Shown here: positions 21,179 through 33,074 of the stretch, in pieces
How the letters are laid out: each line of letters begins with the position of its first letter
Position numbering within the stretch: position 1 is the first letter of the stretch
DNA from: Hyposmocoma kahamanoa
Lineage: Eukaryota > Arthropoda > Insecta > Lepidoptera > Cosmopterigidae
Assembly: GCF_003589595.1 (NCBI RefSeq)
Contig: NW_020653713.1
Location: 772,971-836,970 of the forward strand
Length of the DNA: 64,000 bases
Direction of reading: 5' to 3'
Notes under the pieces: model-generated
What the model was told of the DNA's origin: nothing
What the model saw: only the letters and a program-made list of their open reading frames with translations
Databases searched by the model: none
Position numbers and translations under genes: made by a program

Positions 21179-22710
21179 TACTCTTATAATATAAGGAACA
21201 CTCTTCTACATTGAGCAGTCGGCTGTCAACAAGATATCCCGCCGCTCCAACGACCTCTTTGGCTAATTATTATCCAATAAAAACTAAATTACAAAGTCTG
21301 CATAATGGCACTTGGATGACGGGTCTTTGGTCGGCAATGCTGAGAAACGATATAAAACTACTGAACTTTCGTCCCCTCAGCTTCGAGCTCAATTTTTCTA
21401 CAAGTGAGATACTTAGAGCGAAGTCCGCAAATGATAGTTGAAGAGCGGAAATTAGATACGTCAAAATATAACAAGTATGCGTCGCGGAAAGGAGGTTTTA
21501 CGGATGGGCGTGCCCATTTGTTGACTATGATTTGATCCCAAATACGTTCGTTAATCTAGATGTTCGAGTTTTTCTTCTCTTTTCCGTTGAATCAAAATAA
21601 TAAATAAATAAATAAATTTTTAATTGCTCGTTCTAGTTCCTCACTTTCACTTCACTTAGGTGCATAAGCAGTCAGGAAAAATTGCAGCACTATCCCGGTA
21701 TTATTTCTATTATCATTTGTTTCAGCATGCGTTATTAGAACTTCGTTGAACTGCGTTGACAAATTTGGCCGAGGCTAAAAATGCTGCGGAATTCCGGTAT
21801 AGATGTCCAGTCATTTTTACACCAAAGGCGTTGTTAAGATGAACAACTCTGCAAGAGTATTGAAGAAGAAGAACACATATTCCCTACCGACAACCCCAAT
21901 CAACGTGCTGGCTTCATTGTTGTGAAGATATGTTCGGGTATTATAAACAGGTAACACCAGGTACAGGTAAATATCGTTGTTGGACCGCCTGGTCTTTTTC
22001 TCTCGCTAGCTGTTTGTCGACAGTTCTCAAAAATGTATGTATAGTGATATCCTTGATGAGTTTGGACACTGCAGCTTTTAGTGCATCCGAAGTGATGGTT
22101 AATAACATCCTCCTCAAATTTGCCAATTTTAATGCTATCTGTGCTGCAATATAATATAGTTTGCACTGCTCTTATAATTCCAGGAGCCACAGGTGTAACT
22201 ATTCGCTAAAGAGTCATCAAATTGTCTCGTTTAATATTTTACACAGTTTTTGTCCACCGATTATTGCCAGCCTCCTGGGCACAATAGTTCAATGTGAAGG
22301 TCTCTATGAAATAGAATTTTTTTCTTTTCTTTTACCTGATTTATACATAATAGATGATTGATGATTTATACATACAGAATACTATTCCTTTAATTTAAAG
22401 ATAAGGTATATCAATGACAATAAATGTCTCGATGTCCTTGGGCGCAGCAGCATTAGAAGGGTTGAGAGGATCCATCTGTCATCAAAAGTAGGTAAGGTTG
22501 TGGCGTTCGAAATCGTTAAATTTCAATTTATTGTAAGTTTTATATTGAATGATTACGAAAAATAATAATGTTGAATTGAATGATCATATTAATGCGGCGG
22601 ATACTGTTTGAGAAGTTTTATAAACCTTTCTGATTTAGTCGTACCTTCAGAGTCAATTTTATTGTATAATACACGTGTTATTTCCGAGATAGGTGCTTGA
22701 AACATCTTAC

Positions 22711-22827
22711 CTTAAACTTATGTATCATTCCGTATCGGTTGAGTAGCTCGTAGCCGAGGTACTTGACGGGTGCTCCGCCTGCGGACTCGTGCAGCGCGAA
22801 CACGTCGAACGACCATTCGTCTAATGT
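22711..22827 (-). CDS. Pde1c: Pde1c internal exon: N-terminal part of the catalytic domain
   Basis: A 117-base, phase 0-0 exon of 39 codons. It reads TLDEWSFDVFALHESAGG, then APVKYLGYELLNRYGMIHKFK. This is the typical opening of the class I phosphodiesterase fold (W-x-FDVFxL, then the YELLxRYxxxxKFK helix). The acceptor is tgttacag and the donor gtaaga. Codon choice is rich in G/C at third positions and stands out from the AT-rich intron. It joins VLK of the 32825-33074 exon to VPSTVLENF of the 19115-19255 exon without a frame break. The match is strong although there is no long open frame around the exon. Confidence 0.95.
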
Positions 22828-24734
22828 CTGTAACAATTGATGCCGTTATGTATATGGGACAAGATATATTTGTTAAATGTCTTAAAGGGATTTTCTCTCA
22901 AAAAGAGTTTTGCTACCAAGGAATTTCAGCCTTTTATAGATGTGGTAGGAGAATTTTGCAATAATGCTGGGCAGTCAGTTGAGTGCTCCAATGTGTGAAG
23001 AAAATTTAGAAGGAAGATGCTGTTTCAACATCTTTTGAGTTCTTTAAAACTCGAAAAAAGGACTCAAATAAGAAAACACTGATATCAATTTCAGTATTAA
23101 ATTGTTGAAACATGAACACGATAAACAATTCTCAACCACTTAAAAGCTATTTTCACTTATAGCGGGGGGAGACAAATGAATCCAGTGAAGTCCTCCATAA
23201 TTAAAATTGCCGGCATGTGGATAATATAAACACAATTACAAATTTCGCTTTATAGAATAGCTGTAATTACATCTGGAGGTAATTCAAACAAGAGGAAAAT
23301 CTCGAGTCTCGTGTATAAAGCCCAAACGGAGGGTTAAAGCTCTTAGGCCTTGCGGCGAGAATGGCAAGTCAAATGAGCAATGTACTAACTAAATAATACT
23401 AGGGTTACAACGAGCTTAACACCATTGTATCTTTGGATCGGAATGAATTTAAAATTTGTATTATTTGCGTTGTTGCTGTACGTGATAATTTCAACTACAC
23501 GTTCTGTGGACGGCATACATAAGTTGGTAGTGGGTTGCTATGGATACCAAATATAGTCCCGAAGTAAGTAGCTGAAGCACTCGTGTTATGGAAATCTGAA
23601 ACAACGACGGCACCACAAACACCCAGACTTGAGACAATATAGAAAAGTAAATTTTTTCTATACTGACCCGGGCGGAATCTGGGACCTGAGAGATGGTGAC
23701 ACCATGAAAACCGGTATGCAAGCCACTCGACCCCGTAGGTCGTCATTATTACTTGTGTTTTCATTAATAACTTGTTAATACTATGTACTATGTTCGATCT
23801 CTTATTTGTATCTGGCTTAAGTTTTCTTTTGCGACACAATCGCTATTGTTATGGAAAGAATGAATAAACAAAGAGTAGTTGTGATCAATCTGGATGTTCG
23901 TACTTCTTATCTAACTATGAAAGACTCTTCTTCTTCTTCTTCTTCATGTCCTTATCCTTATTATTAGCACAACATACGTTTTTCTTCCTCTCTCCCCTAT
24001 TAGCCGTCATATCTATAATCACACCTTTCTTATCCATGTCATAACAATGAAAGACTATTGACAAATAACTGAACTTTGACTACCTCTTACTTTGTTTACG
24101 CCTTATATAGAATCGAACAGAAATCATTTATTCTGTTTAAAAGCACAGTGCACACACTATATACATAGGTAACGACAACACATACTACTTACCGACTACA
24201 ATATTAGACTTAAAACAAATGGAAAGCACACTTCTTATTACATACTAGTTAACAAATACAACGAATGAAAATAAACAAAAATAAAAAACTTAAATAAATA
24301 ATTATGTTACGAATAATAATGAACATAACAGGCAGCGTGTGCGCTGTGATTGTCGTCTCACTGAAAGTGTTACGGCGCTGTTTTTACGTGGATACGGTAA
24401 CAATAATACACATGTCACGGAACATAGCACATGTGTAACTAGATTACATTATTATGGCCACTATTTCGACATAATTAATCTTATTAAAAAATGTAGACAC
24501 ATTTGATAAAATTGTAAAGTAACTAGGTTAATTCTCATTTAGATATTTAAAAATTTGATTACAATTAAATAAACAACTCCTAACCAGTTAATAACTAACA
24601 AAATGCAAAAAACATCTCCGACACGACACCAGCTACATTGGAGGTTTAAAAAATTAAAATAATTATAAACAAAGGCTCTTTGAGTAACTTTTAAACACAA
24701 AAAGTGACGAAGCATTTATTATAATTACAATATT

Positions 24735-24949
24735 TACTATAATAATAATAGCGCACCCACATAGCACCGCACTAGGGAAACCCTGTACTGCGGGTGCCAT
24801 GCACACACAGATAGACAACCGCAAATTACAACCAAACTCACGAGAGAAATAAATGTAAGCCATACAAACATTTTATCCCGGCACGGGAATCGAACCCGGG
24901 ATCTCTGCGTGGCAGTCCAGCATGGTAACCGTTCAGCCACGGAGGCAGA
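24735..24949 (-). mobile_element. tRNA-derived SINE, TGCCTCCGTGGCCGAA family, copy 3
   Basis: The minus strand reads CTGCCTCCGTGGCTGAACGG, a B box in GGGTTCGATTCCCG, then the full body with gtttggttgtaatttgcg and agggtttccctagtgcgg. It ends in an ATT-rich tail. This is one of the most complete copies. Confidence 0.88.
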
Positions 24950-25404
24950 TACTTTGTTAAGTGACGAATAGAGACTTACAAGCAATGAAATTAAGTTACT
25001 CATTACGTTTTAACTTTCGTGTTTGTGAATAATACATTCTTTATCCGTATAAATTCCCCAAATAACGCAATCAGAATGGCTTGTACACGATTTAGATTAC
25101 AATCTGGAAGGTGACCCCATAAAGCAATCCCGGGCCTGACCGCCGACCACTGAATAAGGACGCCAAACCGTCGTATATATTTTCCACTTTATGTAATGTT
25201 GGATCCATGCTCTTAATTTACTGAGATATTTGACTGAGAAATTTGATGATAATATTTTTTTTTAATTTTTTTTTTATTATATGGTACAACAACAGATAAC
25301 AGACTACAAATAATACTAGAACTAATACATATACATATAACATTATAAATCTGACATCCAATTATAATTGTACACAACATTTGTATTATCATAAATTACA
25401 ATAT

Positions 25405-25690
25405 AAAAGGACAGACGTTAAAAGTTTAAGTTTAAGTTACTTTTTGCCAATACTAGTAAACAGTGTTGTTTTGAAGCATTCAAAACTACAGAAAAAAATG
25501 TCATGGTGGGAACATATGCTATTATATGATCGACACATTCTGCACAATGGTCCATTCTGTGAAACATTATTTTTTGTAAGAGGTACACCAAACAACTGCG
25601 GAGTACGCATAGAACGAGTAGGTACCCTAAAACACAGGTGTTCGATCAGCTGAGAATCCATGGCAGAATTAACAATTTTGTGCAAAGCAC
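25405..25690 (-). pseudogene. LINE reverse-transcriptase C-terminal remnant
   Basis: The minus-strand frame reads FRVPTRSMRTPQLFGVPLTK, NNVSQNGPLCRMCRSYNSI, then DIFFCSFECFKTTLF. The pattern TRxxRxPxLxxxPLxxxxxxxxxPLxRxxRxYNxI followed by FxxSxxxFKxxL is the usual C-terminus of jockey/CR1-like LINE polyproteins. Upstream domains are absent. The plus-strand open frame here is a shadow. Confidence 0.7.
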
Positions 25691-26043
25691 ATAAGTAATA
25701 TTTTGGATGTAATATATTCTTTTTCTTTATGGTTTATGTAAGTAACTGGCGTGAGTGTTGCCTCACTTTTACATTTCTTTCATTAATCGTAACTTTTGAC
25801 CCCTTAGCGTAACAAACCTAAGTAAGTTTTATTTTTCAGGCAATTTTCGTCATTTTTGTGAACGATGACATTTTTAAATTCAACCATATTTAATATTGTA
25901 AACACAGAATAGTTTGCGAACGCACTCAAATTAGACAATAAAGTAACTTAAAGATGGCGCAAACAAAAAGCATTTACTGATTAAACATTAATATCTCTTG
26001 GGCGTAAATATTTTTTATTTTTGAGATTTAATCGTGAGTTTTT

Positions 26044-26221
26044 TACGCACACACTCATAGCCCCGCGCTAGGGAAACCCTGTATCGCGGGTGCTATGGAC
26101 ATACACAAATCACATCCTAAGTCACAAAATAAATAAATAAACAAAATGTAGGGCGTGCAATATTTCTTTCTGATTCGGTAATGGACTGCTCCAGTCTGGT
26201 AACCGTTCGGCCATGGAGGTT
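26044..26221 (-). mobile_element. tRNA-derived SINE, TGCCTCCGTGGCCGAA family, copy 4 (damaged)
   Basis: The tail half (cgcacacactcatagccccg, gggaaaccctgtatcgcggg) is intact. The middle is replaced by AT-rich sequence and the B box is lost. The head (ccatggccgaacggttacca on the minus strand) is recognisable. Confidence 0.75.
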
Positions 26222-26824
26222 GTCATGGAGGAGGTAGATATGTACCGTTTACAGTTCAAAATTTTGGTTAAAAAAAAATGTAACTTCTCAGGTAACGGAA
26301 CGTAATTTCGAAGTATAAACTTGGAAAAGTTTATAGTTTTCAAGGGTCCTGGCTGTACAATACTGGTGAGCACAGAAATGGTGTCCAGTCACTTTGCTGT
26401 CGCAGCGAACCAAAGTAACCTAAGACTGCGGAGAGTTAAAAGAAAAATATAGTCTTTTATATATACCGCGAGAAGCAAATAATAAATCTTCTCAAAAACC
26501 GTACACCAGAAAGTCATTTCCCGCAATCGTTTCCACTGTACCTCCTGTCCTTTTCCATAATTTAGTAGTACATAATAGAGAGAAATTACCTGTTTCCCAA
26601 GAACTTGATTATATAGTGTGGTAATATGGAGGTAGACTAAATGGCTCTATAAAGAATTCGTTTAACTGAAGCTTGTATAGCAAGCACATTTGTCGTTTAA
26701 TTTGATTGCTTTTTTGGGGAAAATGGAAATAGAAAATTTTGAACAAATTCACCTTTTCTTGGAAATTGTTGTTATCTTATATTTTTATGTTGGTTCAAAT
26801 CTATAAATAAGTAATATTACCAAG

Positions 26825-27103
26825 ATAAAGCCGTGGTAGCATAACGCTTTGACCTACGGCCTCTCCTGCAGAGAAATATGGTTTCGAATCCGGGCTTGCA
26901 GCTTTTTCTTTTTTTAGGATTTATATGCAAAATTCAATTCAAAATTTACCAAGAGTTTGTCCGTCAAGGGTAGCATCGTGACGAAACCTATACACATCTC
27001 TGCAAAGCGATTTAATGATGTGTGTGTGGTTATTGTTACAGCCCAAGACCTCTCATTGTGAGTGAAGGCCCGTGCCCAGTATTGGGATATATAGGATAAC
27101 TAT
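26825..27103 (+). mobile_element. tRNA-derived SINE, AAAGCCGTGGTA family, copy 2
   Basis: The tRNA-like head AAGCCGTGGTAGCATAACGC has a B box in TGGTTTCGAATCCGG. The body ends gagtgaaggcccgtgcccag and tattgggatatatagg, the usual 3' signature of this type. The head matches the minus-strand copy at 12.6-12.7 kb. Confidence 0.7.
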
Positions 27104-27164
27104 TTATTTTTATACCATTACCAATTCGGTTATGGCATATCATATTTTTTGTAGCAGTAGACTA

Positions 27165-27490
27165 GCTCCTTGTGAAAGAGTTCGTCGAGCGAAGTACTAC
27201 CACCTTACCTATTTCTGCCGCCAAGCAGTAATGTCAGATTACCGTGTTCCGGTTTTGAAGGGTAAGGTTGCTTGTGAAATTACAGACACATGGGACTTGT
27301 CAATTTATGTCTCAGGGTGACGGGCGCAATGGCAGTGCCCCTCAGATCTTTACGACTGAAAGCTCTGAGTGGCACTGCAACTGTTATGGACAGGCGTGTC
27401 ACTTACCATCAGGCACGCGATTTGTTTGTCCCATTACATTACCAATTCCGTTATGGCATACGAGTATCATTTGCCAGAAGAATTATGCAC
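27165..27490 (+). repeat. 270-base interspersed repeat, copy 5 (best preserved)
   Basis: It contains the full series: agctccttgtgaaagagttc, ttacctatttctgccgccaa, acagacacatgggacttgtc, gggtgacgggcgcaatggc, agctctgagtggcactgcaa and tggacaggcgtgtcacttac. I used it as the reference for the family. Open frames through it are not genes. Confidence 0.8.
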
Positions 27491-27934
27491 ATTACAATGT
27501 TTGTTTTTATTTACAGATGCAAATAAAATAAGAATTTGTTACATTAATATCGCAGTAGAAAGTTCTATTCTAGTAGTGGTTTGAATAAAACCCTTGTTAA
27601 TTATTCAGATGGTACTTTGCTCTTACCCTATTGATTCCCCGAGGTAAATAATGTGAAAAATATTCAAAAGGGGTTTTGCAGGTAAACTACATTTAACAGT
27701 TAAGCTAAAAACATTATCTGTCACTTAAAATTTTATCAGGAAAAACTTAGTTTTATATACAGTTGTAATTCCCTTCCGCAGATTTGTTTGATATTAGTTA
27801 ATACGCATTTCACTCCTATCTGACCCGATGGAAAGTGACGATGAGGTCGACGATGGAGTACATTTACTCAAATATTTTGTGTGTCCGTAAAAATATACAT
27901 CATTTCATTTAGAAAGAAGATATCCATAAAATTA

Positions 27935-28655
27935 ACCTTAGAGCTAAGTCCAAACTCATGGTCCCACGATTTCGTTTAACTCAGGTAAATGACACTTTTA
28001 TGGGGTATACGTTTTTAGGACAAGATTCCGGAGTATATATATTAAAATTGTCATTTCCTAAGTCTAAAACTTACATTAAAAGTATTTGAATTAAAAAGTC
28101 ATATAACAAAATTGAAGACTACTTGTTAGATAAAGATATATAGAAAGACGAGATGGGTCTAGATTTCACACAAATTTGTTTCAAGGTGTATTCCATAGCA
28201 TCTAAGTTTATTTGAAAAGAGCCATTCCTCGAGTTACTTGATAGCTCTTCTCAAGGAAGTCAGCTTAGTGAACGAGCAGTAGCTTAAAATACTACGTTTT
28301 TAAGCATTGACTTACAAATAAATGGACGACGGGTCTAATACAAAAACCACGAAAAAAATGTCCCAAGTCAACCTATTTAAACGTAGTGACATATAAAGGA
28401 ATATGAAAAAGCTAAAACGTTGAATTTAAATTGTAATGTCATCGCTGTACTGTCTAATTTTGCTTGCTTCGCTGTCAGTCGAACAAACGAAGACTAAAGC
28501 ATGAATGACGCTCTGTATACTCTGTATATTTTAACGTCCTATAAGTTCGGACACTTTTTAGCGCGGACTCAACGTCCATATAATTGTAAGTCAATGTTTT
28601 TAAGTGTAAATTTATTTTACTTAGCAACAAATGATTCTTTGACTTTGACACGCGA
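27935..28655 (+). pseudogene. LINE reverse-transcriptase C-terminal remnant, copy 2, interrupted by a MITE
   Basis: It reads NLRAKSKLMVPRFRLTQVND, then SGVYILKLSFPKSKTYIKSI and NKIEDYLLDKD, followed by a tail ending ttctttgactttgac. It is homologous to the minus-strand copy at 16.1-16.5 kb. The MITE at 28305-28596 splits tacgtttttaag from tgtaaatttattttac, which are adjacent in the other copy. Confidence 0.78.
28305..28596. mobile_element. MITE with CATTGACTTACAA ends, copy 1, exact 8-base target duplication
   Basis: The ends CATTGACTTACAAATAAATG and the inverted CATATAATTGTAAGTCAATG are flanked by TTTTTAAG at 28297-28304 and again at 28597-28604, an exact 8-base duplication. It is inserted in a LINE tail. 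Homologous to 47442-47669. The duplication length suggests a hAT-type transposase. Confidence 0.88.
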
Positions 28656-28769
28656 AGTTGACATTGGCACTTGGCTTCTTAAATTATTTATACTTTATAT
28701 TATGTCATCAATTCATCATTTTATCTGTCTATCTGACCGTGTTTGGACATGACGATCAGATCGACATCT

Positions 28770-28990
28770 AGTCAGTTGGCGCTAATGAGCTCGAAGATGA
28801 CTAATGTAGCCAATCTTCGCGGCGAACTCTGTGAACATTAAGAGCACGTGAGTAAACCGCCAACGTAATTAAAGTTAATGGCGGAGGGTGGGAGGGCCTT
28901 TATCTTGTCTCGTTTAGCATCGAGTTCATCTTTACGCTGCTCTTTAAACTCGTGGACTTGCCTCTTTACAATCCCCTGCTATTCAGGGTG
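28770..28990 (-). pseudogene. Retroelement ORF C-terminal remnant with finger-like end
   Basis: The minus strand reads QGIVKRQVHEFKEQRKDELD, then AKRDKIKALPPSAINFNYVG, and in another frame FAAKIGYISHLRAH. A basic helix followed by a degenerate finger ending IGxISHLRAH resembles the C-terminus of some LINE polyproteins. Stops and a frameshift show it is broken. A small host exon cannot be excluded, but no matching splice pair is obvious. Confidence 0.45.
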
Positions 28991-29567
28991 CAGTCCTGCC
29001 TAAACTTGCCATCAGAAATCTAAAATTTTCCACGTAATTTTCAGCATAGCCGACTATTTCCGTAAAAAAATATTTTCTCAAAACTTATTTGTATCTATCG
29101 ATTTCCGCCCGTTCCCGTGGTATCTTCTCCTGACTCGTGAATACATGAATACAATTTCTAATATAGTAACTGCTCAGGAGGAAACGTTTTTACCCTCTTT
29201 AAATTTTGCCTCAATTGATACAGTATAATGTGGTTTATGGAATAAAGGGAGGATTTATAAAATACAAAAAAGTTCTTACCACTGAAATTGCGGCATACAA
29301 TTAGATGAATTGACGTGTTCATGTCTACAAACCTATGATGAATATCGGAAATATAAAAACACGTAAGTCATATTAAAAACATAATAAACATGTTAAAGTT
29401 AAGAAATATAAAAGCGTTTTTTGAATGACGACTGGTAGATTCTTAATCCTCTTGCCTTTGGAAAATAAGTTCAAAAACATTTCTAGGAAACCAATAGAAT
29501 TATATTTTATTGCTCTATCCTCTCTATCTATATAATCGCTCCCTAATGTCTGAGGATCGTGTTCATG

Positions 29568-29783
29568 TCATTTCTGGAGCGGATAATTTACTTCCGTGAC
29601 TGCCCAGCTCGTCCCTACCGACCGTGTAACTTTTGGAGAATGATGAATTTTTGCAAGATCTCGTAGCCGTGTTTCTTCCGTGTTACCAACTCCAATCAGT
29701 TTTTCAAAATGTTCATAGCCTCTGCGCGTGTGCGATGTGAAAGAACGCATTGGCGGCTTAAGGTGGACAATCGAGTTGTCCAA
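29568..29783 (-). pseudogene. Unassigned coding-like fragment (71 codons)
   Basis: The minus-strand frame contains FTSHTRRGYEHFEKLIGVGN, then TEETRLRDLAKIHHSP and TSWAVTEVNYPLQK. Codon use looks coding and hydrophobic spacing is protein-like, but I recognise no family. It may be a fragment of a repeat-encoded protein. Confidence 0.3.
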
Positions 29784-30084
29784 AGTACTTTAAGCATTCG
29801 TCTTCAGCATCACTAGAAAAACTTTGCCTTTGACTTACTATTGGCAAAAAAAATATCTTGCATATTAACAACGAGTAACCTATCACAACATGAATTTCTG
29901 TTTTCTAAATGTCATTATTCCGAACATTGTTCTATTTTTTTTCATTAGTGCGATGACTGTTTTGTTATAAATTTGTAACACTGAAATATCTTACAGCAGT
30001 AAATAGGTTACCTATCAGTAGTCTGAAATGACATTTTCTACCTCGAAAGTAATATCGAGTTTTTAGATTTTCGCGATTGTTACA

Positions 30085-30237
30085 CACAGGAAATGAAACT
30101 ATTTTTCCGGATTTAAATCGCGTATCACGGTTGACTCAACCGTGACCATGGGACCTGTAAAGGGCCCGAAACATAGGTTTGTTTGAAAAAACAAATATAC
30201 GCGATTTAAATCCGGAAAAATTGTTTCATTTCCTCGA
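30085..30237. mobile_element. Penelope-tail foldback unit
   Basis: The arms 30089-30124 and 30198-30233 (ggaaatgaaactatttttcc, then ggatttaaatcgcgta) are inverted with one or two mismatches. Between them is the structured tail CCGTGACCATGGGACCTGTA, then AAGGGCCCGAAACATAGG (30140-30177), preceded by the palindrome CACGGTTGACTCAACCGTG. It has the same layout as the end of the 17.3-18.9 kb Penelope-like element but no coding part. Confidence 0.65.
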
Positions 30238-31116
30238 AAGTAATTATGAGAGGAAAATGTTTTTCTTTTAAAACTATCTTAACCTAACCTAATCGTTTCG
30301 TTTCGATGTTTGGTCAAGTCTGTTTTCCATATAGTTTAAATTGCTGAGTATTCGTTTTGACATATCCTATGACATATCATATAATCCCAGGCGGGATGTT
30401 ATGGTATGTTAATATGTTAGGTTAGGTTAATATAAAAAAAAGAAAAGGTTAATATACGAAAAAGCAGAGGTGAATTTGTTTAAATTTTATTTGGTCAATT
30501 TATTTAGCTTCATTCATCGTTCATTTGTGTCAATCACATTCAATTAAATACAAAAATGAACAAAACCGATATATACAATTCGGTACATTAGTCTAACGTC
30601 ATGTTGGGGAAATGAAAATCTGGAAACAAATAACTTATCAATGCATGAAAATAGTGAAACATTAAATGATACAACGGAATATCGTCATGTGTTTTCGGAC
30701 ACATGAAACAAAACCTGTTCAATAAAAGCCGAATTGTTCTCGGAGAAACAAAATTTTGTAAGTCTTGTTTCTAGCTTCTGACAGGTAACCTAAAAACGAA
30801 TATAATGTTAAGAACATTTTCAAGCTTTAAAGCGCCTTATCAGCTGTAAGAGGATTGTTTAGAGTGCGTGGTACGTACAAACAGGACCTGATCCTATTTT
30901 GGGTGCTAAGTAATTAAACCCATTTTGGACACACGTTCTAGTAACTAACATCTAGCGTCGATATCTCTTAGTTTCCTGTTGTAAAAAACATTCATTCCTT
31001 AGACGAGCTCATTAGATGTGCTCATGTTTTCGCTTTGAAAATATCTGACGTATTAATTAAATTACACAGTCGAAGCCAATTAAAGCTCTGTCTATTAGAA
31101 AATAGAATTCCAACTA

Positions 31117-31930
31117 GTGAGAAAATTATATATTCTTCTTACTGTATTAAAACTACATAAGTCCCTCACATTCAATCCTCTGCTCATGTGTCGTAGACGG
31201 AATTACAGCGTCGCTCCTCAACCAATTTCTAATTCTTTGTTTGCCGACAGACAATTTGTGGTTAACTCAGCACGTTTGTACAACAATATCAATAAAAAAA
31301 TTAATATCTACAAATTACAGCTCCATATCTGTAAAAAGGCTGTGACTAACTGGTTACTGTCACTGACTTATGAGGAAACGGAGAACATATCACACCATTA
31401 ATTTATATACCCATTTCTATACCTCCTAATTATTATTTTCATTATTTTCATTATTTTGGACAACTATTTTATATATTCATCTCACTAAAAACCTAAATGA
31501 TTTATAGATATTAATATTATTCTAGGTTACGCCCTAACGGGTATTCAATAATCAGATGGTGTGTATACTTCCTTACATATACAAATACACACACATAATA
31601 TATATTAATTATACTTAATATAATTAACATTTTTATATTTATTTAATTTTATTTTATATATGAATAATTATTTAATATATTACATTATACATTATATATA
31701 TATATATGTAATTATATTCACATACATAATTACATTTATAAATTCATTCATTTCTGTACTAGGTTTATTATTAAGATTAAAGTACAATGGAAGAGCGGGC
31801 CTTCCTAATACAGGTAGATGATACCTAAAAGGAAGACCCAATTGTAAACTCTAATTTTAAGTACATGTAAAAAAGAAATAAACATATTTTCATTTCATTT
31901 TCATTTTCATTTTCATTTCATTTTCAACTA
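31117..31930 (+). pseudogene. LINE reverse-transcriptase C-terminal remnant with 3' tail and simple repeat
   Basis: The frame to 31401 reads LTFNPLLMCRRRNYSVAPQP, NSLFADRQFVVNSARLYNNI, then AVTNWLLSLTYEETENI, the C-terminal pattern of L2/CR1-like LINEs. A long AT-rich 3' region follows (AT-richest at 31570-31720), ending in TTTCATTTTCATTTTCATTT at about 31890-31925, a typical LINE tail repeat. Confidence 0.7.
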
Positions 31931-32824
31931 GTATGTGCAACCAATTTAGTCATGGAAATTCGTTTTAGAACGACTATTTTGTTGACTACGACTTGTTTAA
32001 TTAATTTTCATACTGTGGAATTTGGCGTACTTGTAGTTATGACGCACGTAGGTATATTAATATAAGAGCTCGTCTGAAATTGTTATACGTTATGTTACGT
32101 TACGTGTATGTATGTTATATGTTTTGAAACTGTTTTGAGTGGACAATAAGCGCACATAATTTGACAAAAGAAAGTTATTCGTGCTATATTGAAATACTCT
32201 TTGTCAAACGGAATACTTACATATTTATATTTTTATACCAGCATATGGCATTAGTATCTGGATTATGGGAGCATGATTATGATATAAAAAAAAATCATCA
32301 AGAGGATGGTTTAGAAACAACTGAAGCGTATGCAATGACCAAAGCCGACGAATAAAAAACCAGTAAATGTTGTCACTTGATTATTTTAACCAATAAAAAG
32401 CTCGGTGTTTTTTTACTATAATATTTAGCATATTCTGGAACGCAGCTGTGTTAAAAGATTAATATAAACTCTTTTGGTTTACGCCACTTTTCTTAAAAAG
32501 CAGCGACATAGCGATTATATTTTTCATATTTTAAACACAAAGCGAATGCTTCAATTCTACGGAGAAAGGCTTGTGCTATACGCGCTACGCAACGTGAGTG
32601 CATTGCGAGATTAGGCGAGTGTATGTGCGTCCGTACAAAGCGTGCACACATACAAGCCTTTTGTATGGAGCACAGTATGACACAACGCCCGGCCCAACAA
32701 ACGGTGACGATTCGATTGGCACCTATCGTTATAGTGTGCAAAGGTCTTAAACGGTCGATTTACGAATATCTACAATTTCGATTACTCAACCAACAAATTT
32801 GTAAAAGGAAACAAGTGTACTTAC

Positions 32825-33074
32825 CTTCAGAACTCTAACAACATCCTGCGGGAACTGCATAAGAGCGGTGCTAGTAACCCGCCTGTAGATTCTGTCAACG
32901 AAGATGCCCGCGCGGATCGCGTGCGCCACAGATCGGAACTTCGGCTTCTCGTCAGATTTTCGTTTCGACGTCGCCAGTTGCCTCGTGAATGTCGACGCCA
33001 ACCACTCTCGGACCTCAGGAGGTACAGCGTCAGGCTGTACTTCGGACAACTCGTCATCTTCATCCGCCAGTCGC
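32825..33074 (-). CDS. Pde1c: Pde1c internal exon: end of regulatory region and start of catalytic domain
   Basis: This 250-base exon begins with one base completing the lysine codon from the previous exon and then reads 83 codons ending in VVRVLK. It contains RLADEDDELSEVQPDAVPPE, followed by WLASTFTRQ, KSDEKPKFRSVAHAIRAGIF and VDRIYRR. These are hallmark blocks of PDE1 enzymes linking the calmodulin-regulated N-terminus to the catalytic domain. The acceptor is tgtgtgcag and the donor gtaagt, both strong. The exon leaves in phase 0, which fits the next exon. The 9997-base intron downstream and the 1818-base intron upstream (to the candidate cassette exon) are full of repeats. Open frames on the opposite strand here are shadows of this exon. 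Confidence 0.96.

Larger units (their letters stand above)
19256..22710. other. Pde1c intron (3455 bases)
   Basis: It holds a hAT-like element at 19515-20300 and a foldback MITE at 21008-21178. In 19256-19506, 20309-21007 and 21179-22710 I see AT-rich sequence with no gene or repeat I can name, apart from a short AAATAAATAAATA run near 21600. Confidence 0.8.
22828..32824. other. Pde1c intron (9997 bases)
   Basis: It holds three tRNA-derived SINEs, an interspersed repeat, five LINE remnants or coding-like frames, one MITE nested in a LINE, and a foldback. I see nothing in 22830-24730 (except a TTC run near 23928-23945), 24950-25400, 25690-26040, 26225-26820, 27500-27930, 28995-29560, 29800-30085, 30240-31110 and 31930-32820. 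Confidence 0.8.

Noticed and set aside
25381..25653. Plus-strand 90-codon frame
   Set aside because: The opposite strand carries a recognisable LINE reverse-transcriptase C-terminus, so the plus frame is a shadow.
27268..27584. Several overlapping plus-strand open frames
   Set aside because: They run through the 270-base interspersed repeat, which is non-coding in its other copies.
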